The position numbers and the translations under genes are program-made. Source: Micrococcales bacterium (GTDB lineage: Bacteria > Actinomycetota > Actinomycetes > Actinomycetales > Cellulomonadaceae). From it: a stretch of 41,762 bases of DNA. Below the pieces are notes generated by a model. That model was given only the letters and a program-made list of their open reading frames with translations. It did no database searches and was not told the origin of the DNA. Location: the NCBI GenBank assembly GCA_009785115.1, contig WQWY01000020.1, positions 1 through 41,762 on the forward strand, in the 5' to 3' direction. Below, in pieces: positions 1 to 8,112 of the stretch (its first letter is position 1; each line of letters starts with the position of its first letter).

Positions 1-75
1 ACCCGATGCCGCCCCACCACCACACAGACCATCGACACGCAGATGAGCACCGACCTGCTGGCCCTCAGCGCCTGA
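1..75 (+). CDS. Possible C-terminal tail of a gene entering from the left
   Basis: Frame 1 is open from the first base to a TGA at 73-75 and ends with the residues QMSTDLLALSA. The composition is compatible with coding, but only 24 codons are visible and no family can be recognised. It would be convergent with the PIN toxin gene that ends at 97. A chance open frame is quite possible. Confidence 0.22.
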   Translation, partial: TRCRPTTTQTIDTQMSTDLLALSA

Positions 76-96
76 ACAACCCCGAGGGATCACCCG

Positions 97-693
97 CTAC
101 ACCACTCCCCGGGACTTGACCAGGTCGGATGCTCTTGGTGCTCCGGCCTTGTGCAACGCTCTCAGCGTGGACCGGTCGGTCGCGCCCGGCAGGCTCTCGA
201 CCGAAGCGTGATGAACCCAGAGCATCGATGCTCGGTGCTCGCTGATGAGCTGGCACAGCAGATCGTCTGGGGTGATGGCGGTCAGGCCGAGCCCGATCAG
301 GGCGGCGGGGGGAAAGTCTTTGGTGTTGTGGGTGCAGATGAACAGCGCATCGGCTGCCAGAGCAGCAGCGATGACGTGGCGGTCGTCCGCGTCGGGCAGG
401 TCGAGCTCGGCCAACACCTGGAGCTCCGCATCACCAGGGTCGTGCTGTGCGTAGGGAAAGGTGGTGTTCATGGCACGGGCGAGACGGTCTGCGGACTCCT
501 GGGTGAACCCAGGCCGGTTCTGCATCAGGTGCTTGGTCACCTCGTCCAGGATCGACTGGCTCCAGGTGACCGAGATCAACCTCGCGCGCACGGAGTACAA
601 CAGGTAGTCCCGCAGGACCCGGGAGTACAGCACGTTCGCGTCGGCCAGATACACCTGGACAGCGTGACCGGCAGAGACCTCGGGACACCTCAC
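97..693 (-). CDS. PIN-domain toxin (ribonuclease) of a type II toxin-antitoxin pair
   Basis: PIN-domain proteins are Mg-dependent RNases, and many act as toxins neutralised by a DNA-binding partner. The expected acidic residues are visible: Asp in YLADANVLYS near the N-terminus, Glu in SILDEVTK, Asp in LPDADDRHVIAAAL, and Asp in NTKDFP. The 198-residue length exceeds the usual 130-150 because of a C-terminal helical extension after about residue 150. The start is a GTG at 691-693 that overlaps the antitoxin stop in a GTGA tetramer, so the two genes are translationally coupled with the antitoxin first. It is a clear paralogue of the toxin at 36767-37327, sharing DANVLY, ILDE and DDRH blocks. 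PIN identity is confident; toxin function is inferred from the pairing. Confidence 0.85.
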   Translation of the reverse strand: MRCPEVSAGHAVQVYLADANVLYSRVLRDYLLYSVRARLISVTWSQSILDEVTKHLMQNRPGFTQESADRLARAMNTTFPYAQHDPGDAELQVLAELDLPDADDRHVIAAALAADALFICTHNTKDFPPAALIGLGLTAITPDDLLCQLISEHRASMLWVHHASVESLPGATDRSTLRALHKAGAPRASDLVKSRGVV

Positions 694-1073
694 TCAGTCA
701 GCCCGAGCTCGTTCTGCAGGGCCGTCAGATCAGCCATGGCCGACTCCTGCCGTGCGTCCTCGATCTTCAGCCAGCGGTTGATGGCATCGAGACGGATGCG
801 GTGGTGGGAGCCGACCATGCGGAACGGCAGGCTGCCGTCGTCGAGGAGCTTGCGAATCTGAGCGCGAGACATACCCATCATCAGCGCTGCCTCTGTCGGG
901 CTGACCTCCTGGCGACCCTGCGTGACCACGACCTCCTGGCCACGTACCTGAGCGTCGACCCAACGGGCCATCATCTCGGCGGTCTTGCGCGAGACCGACA
1001 CCCGCACCTCGTCACCGCCTTGTTCGAGAGCGGCATGCAGCGCCTCAGCATCGCGAGCAAGAGCAAGGCTCAT
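690..1073 (-). CDS. HTH (excisionase-type) antitoxin partner of the PIN toxin
   Basis: The C-terminal half carries a MerR/excisionase-type helix-turn-helix: VSPTEAALMMGMSRAQIRKLLDDG, then the wing-like segment LPFRMVGSHHRIR, then a basic and acidic tail. Such proteins bind the promoter of their own operon and bind the toxin. The open frame extends upstream to 1097, but ATG 1071-1073 is preceded by GGAGGTGGAGACC, a strong ribosome binding site, so the start is placed there (127 residues, MSLALARDAEAL). A 13-bp inverted repeat lies just upstream at 1096-1108. The same architecture is seen in the antitoxin at 36327-36767, with weaker sequence identity than the toxins show. Confidence 0.8.
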   Translation of the reverse strand: MSLALARDAEALHAALEQGGDEVRVSVSRKTAEMMARWVDAQVRGQEVVVTQGRQEVSPTEAALMMGMSRAQIRKLLDDGSLPFRMVGSHHRIRLDAINRWLKIEDARQESAMADLTALQNELGLTE

Positions 1074-1095
1074 GGTCTCCACCTCCAACTGTTGC

Positions 1096-1108
1096 ATCTG
1101 CTACAGAT
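1096..1108. promoter_or_regulatory. Palindromic candidate operator of the left toxin-antitoxin operon
   Basis: ATCTG-CTA-CAGAT is a perfect inverted repeat with 5-bp arms and a 3-bp spacer, 22 bases upstream of the antitoxin ATG. On the minus strand a TACACT hexamer, a plausible -10, lies just upstream at about 1116-1121. A palindrome between the -10 and the ribosome binding site suits autorepression by the HTH antitoxin. The function is inferred. Confidence 0.5.
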
Positions 1109-1142
1109 GGTTCAAGTGTATACCCTGCCAGTGGAGAGCAGA

Positions 1143-1175
1143 ACGGGCGGCCACCCACAAGGGGTGACCGCCCGT
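1143..1175 (-). terminator. Hairpin terminator after the alcohol dehydrogenase gene
   Basis: ACGGGCGG at 1143-1150 pairs with CCGCCCGT at 1168-1175. CCACCC and GGGGTG extend the stem inward around a short ACAA loop. The hairpin begins 14 bases after the adh stop codon. There is no strong U-tract, as is common for actinobacterial terminators. It also separates adh from the toxin-antitoxin promoter. Confidence 0.7.
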
Positions 1176-1189
1176 CAGCGGAAGAACTG

Positions 1190-2248
1190 TCAGTCGCGGG
1201 TGATGATGACCTTGAGGGCCTTCGTCTCGGCGGCGCGGGAGAAGGTGTCGTAGGCGTCCATCATCTGGTCGAGGGTGAAGTGGTGGGTGGCCATGAGGTC
1301 CACCGGCAGCTTCTTCTCGGCGACAAGGTTCAGCAGCATCGAGGTGGTCCTGGTGCAGACCAGGCCCATCGAGATGTTGATGTTGTGGATCCACAGGTCC
1401 TGGATGGGCAGCTCGACCGGCTTGCCGTGCACGCCGACGTTGGCCACGTTGCCACCGGGACGCACCATCTGGGTGCACATGCTGAAGGTGGCCGGGATGC
1501 CGACGGCCTCGATGGCCACGTCGACGCCGAGCCCGTCGGTCAGAGCGAAGACCTGCTCCTTCCAGTCCGGCGCCGAGGAGTCCACGTCGTGGGTCGCACC
1601 GAACTTGTGGGCCTGCGCACGACGGTTGGCGTCGAGGTCGATCGCGATCACGCGGGCCGCGCCCTGGAGGCCCGCGGTCATGATGGCGGCCAGCCCGACC
1701 GGGCCGGTGCCGACCACGGCGACGACGTCACCGGGCTTGACCCGGCCGCCGAGCACGCCGATCTCGAAGCCGGTCGGCAGGATGTCGCTGAGCATCACGG
1801 CGTCGGCGTCGGACACCCCAGCGGGGATCTTGTAGACCGAGTTCTCCGCGTAGGGGACCCGGAGGTACTCGGCCTGCGTGCCGTCGATCAGGTGACCGAA
1901 GATCCAGCCCATGCCCGACGCACCCTCGTCACCGAGACAGTGGGAGTAGAGCCCGGTCTTGCAGAACGAACACTTCCCGCAGGACTTGATGCACGAGACG
2001 ATAACTCGGTCGCCCACCTTCAGAGAGGTGACCGCGTCACCGATCTCGGTGATGGTGCCGACAGCCTCGTGGCCGAGGATCCGCCCCGGCTCGACGCTCG
2101 GCACGTCCCCCTTGAGGATGTGCAGGTCGCTGCCGCAGATGGTGGTGGTGTCCACCCGGACGATGACATCGGTCGGTGCCTGGATCTGTGGGTCAGGCAC
2201 CTCCTCCCACGACTTCTGGCCGGGACCGTGGTACACGAGCGCCTTCAT
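1190..2248 (-). CDS. Zinc-dependent alcohol dehydrogenase (medium-chain family)
   Basis: A cytoplasmic NAD(P)-dependent oxidoreductase that interconverts alcohols and aldehydes or ketones; the substrate cannot be told from sequence. Catalytic zinc ligands are visible as Cys38 in CGSDLH and His60-Glu61 in GHEAVG. Four cysteines typical of the structural zinc lie at about 90, 93, 96 and 104. The Rossmann motif GTGPVG is at 180-185, followed by Asp204 in IAIDLDANR, which suggests NAD preference. At 352 residues the length is normal. The ATG is preceded by AGGAGGAG. A consensus-like promoter (2339-2367) and a 9-bp inverted repeat (2301-2330) lie upstream, so the gene is probably regulated. It is monocistronic and closed by the hairpin at 1143-1175. 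Confidence 0.9.
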   Translation of the reverse strand: MKALVYHGPGQKSWEEVPDPQIQAPTDVIVRVDTTTICGSDLHILKGDVPSVEPGRILGHEAVGTITEIGDAVTSLKVGDRVIVSCIKSCGKCSFCKTGLYSHCLGDEGASGMGWIFGHLIDGTQAEYLRVPYAENSVYKIPAGVSDADAVMLSDILPTGFEIGVLGGRVKPGDVVAVVGTGPVGLAAIMTAGLQGAARVIAIDLDANRRAQAHKFGATHDVDSSAPDWKEQVFALTDGLGVDVAIEAVGIPATFSMCTQMVRPGGNVANVGVHGKPVELPIQDLWIHNINISMGLVCTRTTSMLLNLVAEKKLPVDLMATHHFTLDQMMDAYDTFSRAAETKALKVIITRD

Positions 2249-2300
2249 GAGACTCCTCCTTGAGCCTGCTGGACGCCCATCGGGTACGAGCGTCCCCTGG

Positions 2301-2330
2301 GGTCCTCACAGATCCGAACAGGTGAGGACC
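2301..2330. promoter_or_regulatory. Inverted repeat in the adh leader, candidate operator
   Basis: GGTCCTCAC (2301-2309) and GTGAGGACC (2322-2330) form a perfect 9-bp inverted repeat around 12 bases. It sits at or just after the transcription start predicted from the -10 at 2339-2344 and about 50 bases before the adh start codon. It could be a repressor operator or an RNA hairpin in the leader. No neighbouring regulator gene is present to assign it to. Confidence 0.5.
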
Positions 2331-2338
2331 TTTGTCCC

Positions 2339-2367
2339 AAATTACCTTGTTGACGAGATAACTGCAA
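2339..2367 (-). promoter_or_regulatory. Predicted promoter of the alcohol dehydrogenase gene
   Basis: On the minus strand TTGCAG (-35, 2362-2367) and TAATTT (-10, 2339-2344) are separated by exactly 17 bases. This AT-rich patch stands out from the surrounding DNA. The predicted start falls close to the inverted repeat at 2301-2330. Confidence 0.55.
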
Positions 2368-2385
2368 ACAGCTCGACCTGCCTCT

Positions 2386-2391
2386 TAGGCT
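2386..2391 (+). promoter_or_regulatory. -10 element for leaderless helY
   Basis: TAGGCT is followed by six bases and then the GTG start at 2398, with no Shine-Dalgarno sequence. This spacing is the leaderless pattern common in actinobacteria and supports the chosen start. Confidence 0.5.
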
Positions 2392-2397
2392 GAAGCG

Positions 2398-4956
2398 GTG
2401 ACCACCGAACCTTCCCCGGCCGACAGCTACGCGGCGTCCCGTCGACGAGCCCGGGCGCCGCGCCTGAGCGAGTTCGCGCGCCTGCTGGACTTCGGCCTGG
2501 ACGACTTCCAGGTCGAGGCGTGCCAGGCCCTCGAGGGGGGCAGGGGAGTGCTGGTCGCCGCGCCGACCGGGGCCGGCAAGACCGTCGTCGGCGAGTTCGC
2601 GGTGCACCTCGGCCTGGCCGCCGGCTCCAAGACGTTCTACACCACGCCGATCAAGGCGCTGTCGAACCAGAAGTACGCCGACCTGGTGCGTCGTCACGGT
2701 GCCGAGCGGGTCGGCCTGCTCACCGGCGACACCACGATCAACGGGGAGGCGCCGGTGGTCGTGATGACCACCGAGGTGCTGCGCAACATGCTCTATCAGG
2801 GCTCGGACCTGCTCGACGGCCTGGGTCACGTCGTCATGGACGAGGTGCACTACCTGGCCGACCGCTCCCGGGGCGCCGTGTGGGAGGAGGTCATCATCCA
2901 CCTGCCCGACCGGGTGGTGCTGGTCTCGCTGTCGGCCACGGTGTCCAACGCCGAGGAGCTCGGCGACTGGCTGACCTCCGTGCGCGGCGACACCGCCGTC
3001 GTGGTCAGCGAGCGCCGCCCGGTGCCGCTCGGTCAGCACGTGCTCGTGAGCGGGCGCCTGCACGACCTGTACGCCCGCCACGTCGACCCGACCGCGCCCG
3101 GCACGAACCCGCCCATCAACCCCGAGACGGCCGCCGCCCTGCGCCGCCTGGACCTTCCCGGTGGTGGGCGTGGAGGCCCCCGGCAGCGAGGACGGCGTGA
3201 AGGGACCGACCGGCGCAGTGCCGGGCGCGGCCCTCGTGGGCCGATCACGCCGACGCGTCTCATGGTCGAGCTGCTGGACCAGGCGGGGATGCTCCCGGCC
3301 ATCGTGTTCATCTTCTCCCGTGCCGGGTGCCAGGCGGCCGTCGAGCGGTGCGTCGCGTCGGGCCTGCTGCTGACCACCGCCGCGGAGCGTGCCCAGATCG
3401 AGGCCGTGGTGGAGCAGCGCTGCGCCGTGATCGACTCGGCCGACCTGACGACGCTGGGGTATGACGGCTTCGTCGAGGCGCTGACCAGGGGAGTGGCTGC
3501 CCACCACGCCGGCCTGCTGCCGGTGTTCAAGGAGACGGTCGAAGACCTGTTCGCCGCCGGGCTGGTCAAGGTCGTCTTCGCGACCGAGACCCTCGCCCTC
3601 GGCATCAACATGCCTGCCCGCGCCGTGGTGCTCGACCAGCTGGTGAAGTGGGACGGGCAGGCGCTGGCCGACCTGACCCCTGGTGAGTACACCCAGCTGA
3701 CCGGGCGGGCGGGGCGGCGGGGCATCGACACCGAGGGTCACGCGGTGGTGCTGGGCAGGCCCGGCCTGGACCCGGTGCACCTGGCGGGGCTGGCGTCCCG
3801 GCGGCTGTACCCGCTGCGCTCCAGCTTCGCACCCACCTACAACATGGCGGTGAACCTGGTCGCCGGGGTCGGCAGGGAACGAGCCCGGGAGGTGCTGGAG
3901 ATGTCGTTCGCCCAGCACCAGGCCGACCGTGCCGTCGTCGCCCAGGCCCGTGCCCTGCGCACCGCCACACGCACGCTAGAAGAGGTCACCGTGCAGATGA
4001 CCTGCCACCTCGGTGACATCGTCGCCTACGACGACCTGCGGCGTCGGCTCTCCGAGGCAGAGAAGGGGAAGCGTGGCTCTCGAGCCCAAGACGACCGGCA
4101 GCGTCCTGGACCTGGTCGTGATCGGGTCGTGCGTGACCGACCTGTGCGTGACCGGCTCGCCGAGGAGAAGATCGCCGCGCTGCGCCGACGCCTGAAGGCG
4201 CACCCGTGCCACGCCTGCCCCGACCGTGACAAGCACCTGCGCCTCGGTGTGCGCCGGGCTCGCCTGATCGCTGAGAAAGAGACGCTGACCAGGAAGATCG
4301 CAGGCCAGGCCGGGACGGTCGCCGCGCGTTTCGACACGGTGTGCGAGGTGCTCGTCCAGCTCGGCTACCTCGTGGCGTCGCAGGAGCCCGGAGGCCTGCG
4401 GCCCACCGCGACGGGTCGGTGGCTGCGACGGATCTACACCGAGAAGGACCTGCTCGCCGCCCAGTGCCTGCGCGGTCGCGTCCTGTCCGGCCTGGACCCG
4501 GCCGGGCTGGCCGCGGTGGTGTCCGCGCTGGTGTACCGGTCGCGTCGTGACGAGCAGGGCGAGGCCCGGACACCGAGGACCTCCGACGAGACCCTGCTAC
4601 GGGCTCTGGACGGCCTCGCACGAGCCTGGCGCACCGTCGCGGACCAGGAGCAGGCCCATGGCCTCCCGGTGACGCCAGCGCCCGATCTCGGCCTGGTGGA
4701 CGCCGTGCACCGGTGGGCCTCAGGGCGCTCTCTGGCGGTGGCGCTGCGCAGCGCCGAGCTGGAAGCGGGCGATTTCGTCCGCTGGGTCAAGCAGGTGATC
4801 GACCTGCTCGGTCAGATGGCCCAGGCCGCACCCGACGCCGCCGTCCGCTCCACCGCGAGCCGTGCGGTGGAGGTGCTGCGTCGCGGTGTGGTGGACAACC
4901 CTCCACCGCACCTTCGGACAACCCTCCGACACGCGGAGGACACGCTGGACAACTGA
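2398..4956 (+). CDS. helY: Ski2/Mtr4-like DExH-box RNA helicase HelY
   Basis: An ATP-dependent superfamily 2 helicase of the actinobacterial HelY family, thought to act in RNA metabolism. Visible motifs are Walker A AAPTGAGKT (54-62), the TTPIKALSNQK block, DEVH (148-151), SAT (179-181), the helicase C domain with FATETLALGINMPARAV, and QLTGRAGRRG for motif VI. The C-terminal half has the DSHCT-like region ending in a helical bundle. An Arg/Gly-rich insert near residues 255-285 and a second charged insert near 560-590 interrupt the domains. A CxxC pair (CHACPDRD) near residue 602 is conserved in related proteins as far as I recall. The length of 852 residues is close to the family's roughly 900. 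The start is GTG in a leaderless context. The next gene, lnt, follows after 283 bases without a recognised feature other than its own -10. Confidence 0.88.
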   Translation: MTTEPSPADSYAASRRRARAPRLSEFARLLDFGLDDFQVEACQALEGGRGVLVAAPTGAGKTVVGEFAVHLGLAAGSKTFYTTPIKALSNQKYADLVRRHGAERVGLLTGDTTINGEAPVVVMTTEVLRNMLYQGSDLLDGLGHVVMDEVHYLADRSRGAVWEEVIIHLPDRVVLVSLSATVSNAEELGDWLTSVRGDTAVVVSERRPVPLGQHVLVSGRLHDLYARHVDPTAPGTNPPINPETAAALRRLDLPGGGRGGPRQRGRREGTDRRSAGRGPRGPITPTRLMVELLDQAGMLPAIVFIFSRAGCQAAVERCVASGLLLTTAAERAQIEAVVEQRCAVIDSADLTTLGYDGFVEALTRGVAAHHAGLLPVFKETVEDLFAAGLVKVVFATETLALGINMPARAVVLDQLVKWDGQALADLTPGEYTQLTGRAGRRGIDTEGHAVVLGRPGLDPVHLAGLASRRLYPLRSSFAPTYNMAVNLVAGVGRERAREVLEMSFAQHQADRAVVAQARALRTATRTLEEVTVQMTCHLGDIVAYDDLRRRLSEAEKGKRGSRAQDDRQRPGPGRDRVVRDRPVRDRLAEEKIAALRRRLKAHPCHACPDRDKHLRLGVRRARLIAEKETLTRKIAGQAGTVAARFDTVCEVLVQLGYLVASQEPGGLRPTATGRWLRRIYTEKDLLAAQCLRGRVLSGLDPAGLAAVVSALVYRSRRDEQGEARTPRTSDETLLRALDGLARAWRTVADQEQAHGLPVTPAPDLGLVDAVHRWASGRSLAVALRSAELEAGDFVRWVKQVIDLLGQMAQAAPDAAVRSTASRAVEVLRRGVVDNPPPHLRTTLRHAEDTLDN

Positions 4957-5227
4957 GACCTTGGCCAGATGCTAATCCCTCGCTGACCAGCGACGACAGT
5001 CCTGACCATCGACTTCGCACACTTGCATCTGAGCCTGTGCTGAGTAGGTTTCTCACTGGTCGCACTGGCGGCCGGGGGAACCTGCTTCGTGGGTGATCCC
5101 GCGTCGGCCGACCGGTCGGAGCCCTGACCGGCCCTGCGCGCTCAACAGAGAACGCCTGACCTCTCGTCAGGTGGTACGAAGGGTGCGCGGGCCGGTCGGT
5201 CCGTCTGCCTCGACATGCCCCGTGGCG

Positions 5228-5233
5228 TACCCT
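5228..5233 (+). promoter_or_regulatory. -10 element for leaderless lnt
   Basis: TACCCT, six bases, then the GTG at 5240. No ribosome binding site precedes that GTG, so a leaderless transcript is the simplest reading. No good -35 is visible. Confidence 0.45.
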
Positions 5234-5239
5234 GCTCGG

Positions 5240-6799
5240 GTGCCTCCCAGCCTGCTACGCCGACTCTGGTCGGTGCTGCTCAGCATGGTCGGCGGGGCGG
5301 TCACGGTGCTCGCCTTCCCCGACGTCGGCTTCTGGCCGGCCGCCCCGGTCGGCATCGCGCTGCTCGTGCTCGCGCTGGACGGCGACTCCGCGCGCTGGAA
5401 CGCCCTGCTCGGCTGGCTGTACGGCCTGGCGTTCTTCCTGCCGACGCTGTGGTGGGCGCGCGAGGCGGTGGGCAGGCTTCCCTGGTTCGCGCTCTCCGTC
5501 GCCGAGGCCGCATACATCGCCCTCGTGGCCGTCGCGTGGACCTGGGCGCGACGCTCCCCGTTCTTGCCCGCGCGGCTGGCACCAGGGGGCCTCGTGGTGC
5601 TCTGGCTCGCCGGTGAGGAGCTTCGTTCGACGTGGCCGTTCGGGGGGTTCCCCTGGGGACGGCTCGCCTTCTCCCAGAGCGACTCCCCGCTGCTGGCTCT
5701 CGCCTGGCTCGGGGGAGCCCCTCTGGTCTCCGCGGTCGTGGTCGTGCTCGGCTGGCTGCTCGCACGAGCCTTCCTGGCGTTGCGCGACCGCCGGACGAGA
5801 GCCGCCCTCGTCAGCGTCGCGGTGGCGGCAGGGCTCACAGCGAGCGGGCTGCTGGTGCCGCTGAGCACGGGCGCCGAGACCGGCACGGTGCGTGTCGGCA
5901 TCGTCCAGGGCAACGTCCCCGAGCGCGGCCTAGAAGCGTTCGGGCGGCCGTGGCAGGTGCTGGACAACCACGTCAGGGGAACCGAGGCGCTGCTGGAGCA
6001 GGTGGAGCCCGGCGAGCTGGACCTGGTGGTCTGGCCGGAGAACGCCGCCGACATCGACCCACAGGCCGACTCAAGGGCCGCCGTCCTGGTCGACGGGGCC
6101 GCGGCGGCGATCGGGGCACCGATCCTGCTCGGCACCGTGCGGTACCCGAACGCTGACGACCGCTACAACACCTCGGTGCTGTGGGTGCCTGGGGTCGGGG
6201 TCGTGGCTCACTACACCAAGCAGCACCCGGCCCCGTTCGCCGAGTACGTCCCCGCCCGGGACCTGGTCAGGCCGTTCTCCGCGGCGGTAGACCTGATCCC
6301 CGTCGACATGCGGGCCGGCACCGAGCCCGGTCTGGTGATCTGGGAGTCGACCAGGCTGGAGCGCGAGGTGGGGCTCGGCGTCGTGATCTGCTTCGAGGTC
6401 GCCTACGACGCCCTGGTCCGTTCGGCGGTGACCAGCGGGGGAGAGGTGATCCTCGTGCAGACGAACAACGCCAGCTTCGGCTACACGGCCGAGTCGACGC
6501 AGCAGCTGGCGATGACCCGCCTGCGTGCCGTCGAGCACGGCCGGGCCACGGTGCAGATCTCGACGGTCGGGGTGAGCGCGTTCGTCGCCCCCGACGGCAC
6601 CGTCTCGGAGCGGACCGAGCTGTTCACCGCCGACCAGCGGGTCGCCACGCTGCCGCTGCGCGACTCCTTGACCCCGGCGACCCGTCTGGGCCGCTGGCCG
6701 GCGCTCGTCGCGAGCGCTCTCGCCGTGGCGCTCGTCGTCGCCGGCGCGGTCGCGACCATCCGCAGACGCTCCCGGCCCGAGGCGGGGTCTCTCGAGTGA
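5240..6799 (+). CDS. lnt: Apolipoprotein N-acyltransferase
   Basis: A membrane enzyme that transfers an acyl chain from phospholipid to the N-terminal Cys of lipoproteins. The N-terminal part holds several hydrophobic membrane segments (VLLSMVGGAVTVLAF, GIALLVLAL, LVVLWLAGEEL, LVSAVVVVLGWLLARAF). The nitrilase-like domain carries the catalytic triad at Glu267 (WPENAAD), Lys327 (YTKQHPAPFAEYVP) and Cys384 (VVICFEVAYD), close to the E. coli numbering of 267, 335 and 387. A final hydrophobic segment ends the protein. The frame is open back to 5093, but the GTG at 5240 has the leaderless TACCCT box and gives 519 residues, a normal size. The stop overlaps the next start in GTGA. In M. tuberculosis the two activities are fused in Ppm1; here they are separate. 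Confidence 0.92.
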   Translation: MPPSLLRRLWSVLLSMVGGAVTVLAFPDVGFWPAAPVGIALLVLALDGDSARWNALLGWLYGLAFFLPTLWWAREAVGRLPWFALSVAEAAYIALVAVAWTWARRSPFLPARLAPGGLVVLWLAGEELRSTWPFGGFPWGRLAFSQSDSPLLALAWLGGAPLVSAVVVVLGWLLARAFLALRDRRTRAALVSVAVAAGLTASGLLVPLSTGAETGTVRVGIVQGNVPERGLEAFGRPWQVLDNHVRGTEALLEQVEPGELDLVVWPENAADIDPQADSRAAVLVDGAAAAIGAPILLGTVRYPNADDRYNTSVLWVPGVGVVAHYTKQHPAPFAEYVPARDLVRPFSAAVDLIPVDMRAGTEPGLVIWESTRLEREVGLGVVICFEVAYDALVRSAVTSGGEVILVQTNNASFGYTAESTQQLAMTRLRAVEHGRATVQISTVGVSAFVAPDGTVSERTELFTADQRVATLPLRDSLTPATRLGRWPALVASALAVALVVAGAVATIRRRSRPEAGSLE

Positions 6800-7566
6800 C
6801 AGCACCGCGCCGGACGCTCGTGATCGTCCCCACCTTTGACGAGGCCGCGACCATCGCCGCCACGTTGGAGGGTCTGCGCGTGCGCGTGCCCGACGCCGAC
6901 GTGCTCGTCGTCGACGACGGCTCACCCGACGGCACCGCGGACCTGGTGGACCAGATCGCCGCGGACGAGGCGTCGACCGGTGCCGCTCGTGCGCTCTCGG
7001 TGTTGCGTCGTCCCGGCAAGCTCGGCCTCGGCACGGCGTACGTGCAGGGCTTCCGGTGGGCGCTGGACCGGGGCTACGACACGGTCGTCGAGATGGACGC
7101 CGACGGTTCCCACCGGGCCGAGGACCTGCCCCGGCTCTTGGCTCGAGCCTCGCAGGCCGAGCTGGTGATCGGGTCACGCTGGGTCCCAGGTGGCCGGGTG
7201 CTCCACTGGCCGAAGCACCGGGAGGTGCTCTCCCGCCTCGGCAACCTCTACACCCGGGTGCTGCTCGGCCTGGGCGTCCGTGACGCCACCGCAGGCTTCC
7301 GCGTCTACGACGCGGCGCTGCTGCGCCGTATCCCGCTCGACGAGATCGCCTCGCACGGGTACGGCTTCCAGGTGGACATGACGTGGCGGGCCCGCCGTGC
7401 CGGGGCGCGCATCATCGAGATACCCATCGTCTTCGTGGAACGGACCGCTGGGGTGTCGAAGATGAGCAACGCGATCATCGTGGAGGCGATGACCCTCGTC
7501 ACCCGGTGGGGCGTCGCTCACCGGGTCGGTCAGCTGCTCCGGCTGGTGCGCCACCGAGCCACGTGA
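6796..7566 (+). CDS. ppm: Polyprenol monophosphomannose synthase (GT2 family)
   Basis: A GT2 glycosyltransferase that transfers mannose from GDP-mannose to polyprenyl phosphate, supplying mannose for lipoglycans and protein O-mannosylation. Visible motifs are the nucleotide-binding start LVIVPTFDEAATIAATL, the VVDDGSPDGTADLV segment, the metal-binding MDADGSH, and RRAGARIIEIPIVFVERTAGVSKM at the C-terminal end of the catalytic domain. There is no C-terminal membrane domain, as in the short actinobacterial enzymes (256 residues). The GTG start at 6796 overlaps the lnt stop by four bases, so it is translationally coupled to lnt. The frame is open much further upstream, but that is the antisense-poor shadow of lnt. 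Confidence 0.9.
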   Translation: MTAPRRTLVIVPTFDEAATIAATLEGLRVRVPDADVLVVDDGSPDGTADLVDQIAADEASTGAARALSVLRRPGKLGLGTAYVQGFRWALDRGYDTVVEMDADGSHRAEDLPRLLARASQAELVIGSRWVPGGRVLHWPKHREVLSRLGNLYTRVLLGLGVRDATAGFRVYDAALLRRIPLDEIASHGYGFQVDMTWRARRAGARIIEIPIVFVERTAGVSKMSNAIIVEAMTLVTRWGVAHRVGQLLRLVRHRAT

Positions 7567-7590
7567 GGTCGGTCGGGCGCTCGAGGCTCG

Positions 7591-7935
7591 TCAGGCGCTG
7601 CGGCGCAGCTTGCCAGAACGCAGCAGGTCCAGCCGCTCGTCCAGGAGCTCTTCGAGCTCACCGACCGTGCGTCGCTCCAGCAGCATGTCCCAGTGGGTGC
7701 GCACCGGCCGGCCGGTCTTCTCCTCCGGGGCGTCCGCGTCACGCAGCAGGGCGACCGTCCCGCAGCGGCACTCCCAGGTGACCGGAGCGTCGGCCTCGAC
7801 GGAGAACGGGAGCACGATCGTGTGCCCGTTGGGGCAGTCGTAGTGAGCCTGCGAGCGAGGCGCGAAGTCGACGCCGTCCTCTGTCTCCAGGCTGTTGAAG
7901 CCGATGCGCATGCCCCGCAGGGAGCGGTTCGCCAT
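7591..7935 (-). CDS. rbpA: RNA polymerase-binding protein RbpA
   Basis: RbpA binds the RNA polymerase beta subunit and the principal sigma factor and promotes open-complex formation in actinobacteria. The 114-residue protein begins MANRSLRGMRIG, has the core domain with YDCPNGHTIVLPFSVEAD and TWECRCGTVALLRD, and ends with the sigma-binding helix region HWDMLLERRTVGELEELLDERLDLLR. The length is typical. AGGAGG precedes the ATG. A GGAAC-N18-GTT promoter lies upstream at 7977-8002, matching the SigR/SigH class known to drive rbpA in Streptomyces. It is convergent with ppm, next to which rbpA also lies in mycobacteria (Rv2050/Rv2051c). Confidence 0.95.
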   Translation of the reverse strand: MANRSLRGMRIGFNSLETEDGVDFAPRSQAHYDCPNGHTIVLPFSVEADAPVTWECRCGTVALLRDADAPEEKTGRPVRTHWDMLLERRTVGELEELLDERLDLLRSGKLRRSA

Positions 7936-7976
7936 GAGGAGCCTCCTGGGTGGCTGTCTGGGTGTCCTCGATAGTC

Positions 7977-8002
7977 AACGGTTCACCCCTGCCCACTGTT
8001 CC
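7977..8002 (-). promoter_or_regulatory. SigR/SigH-type promoter of rbpA
   Basis: On the minus strand GGAAC (7998-8002) and GTT (7977-7979) are separated by exactly 18 bases. This fits the SigR consensus GGAAT-N18-GTT closely. It would start transcription about 35 bases before the rbpA ATG and implies induction by thiol-oxidative stress. Confidence 0.6.
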
Positions 8003-8112
8003 ATCGTGAAGTGAAGGTTCCGTGCACGCCACTCGGGGGTCTGGTGCAAGGGCCCAAAGTCCGTCGCGCTGGAGAACGCAGCACGTGGCGCGCGGAGCAC
8101 CAAGACAGACCC

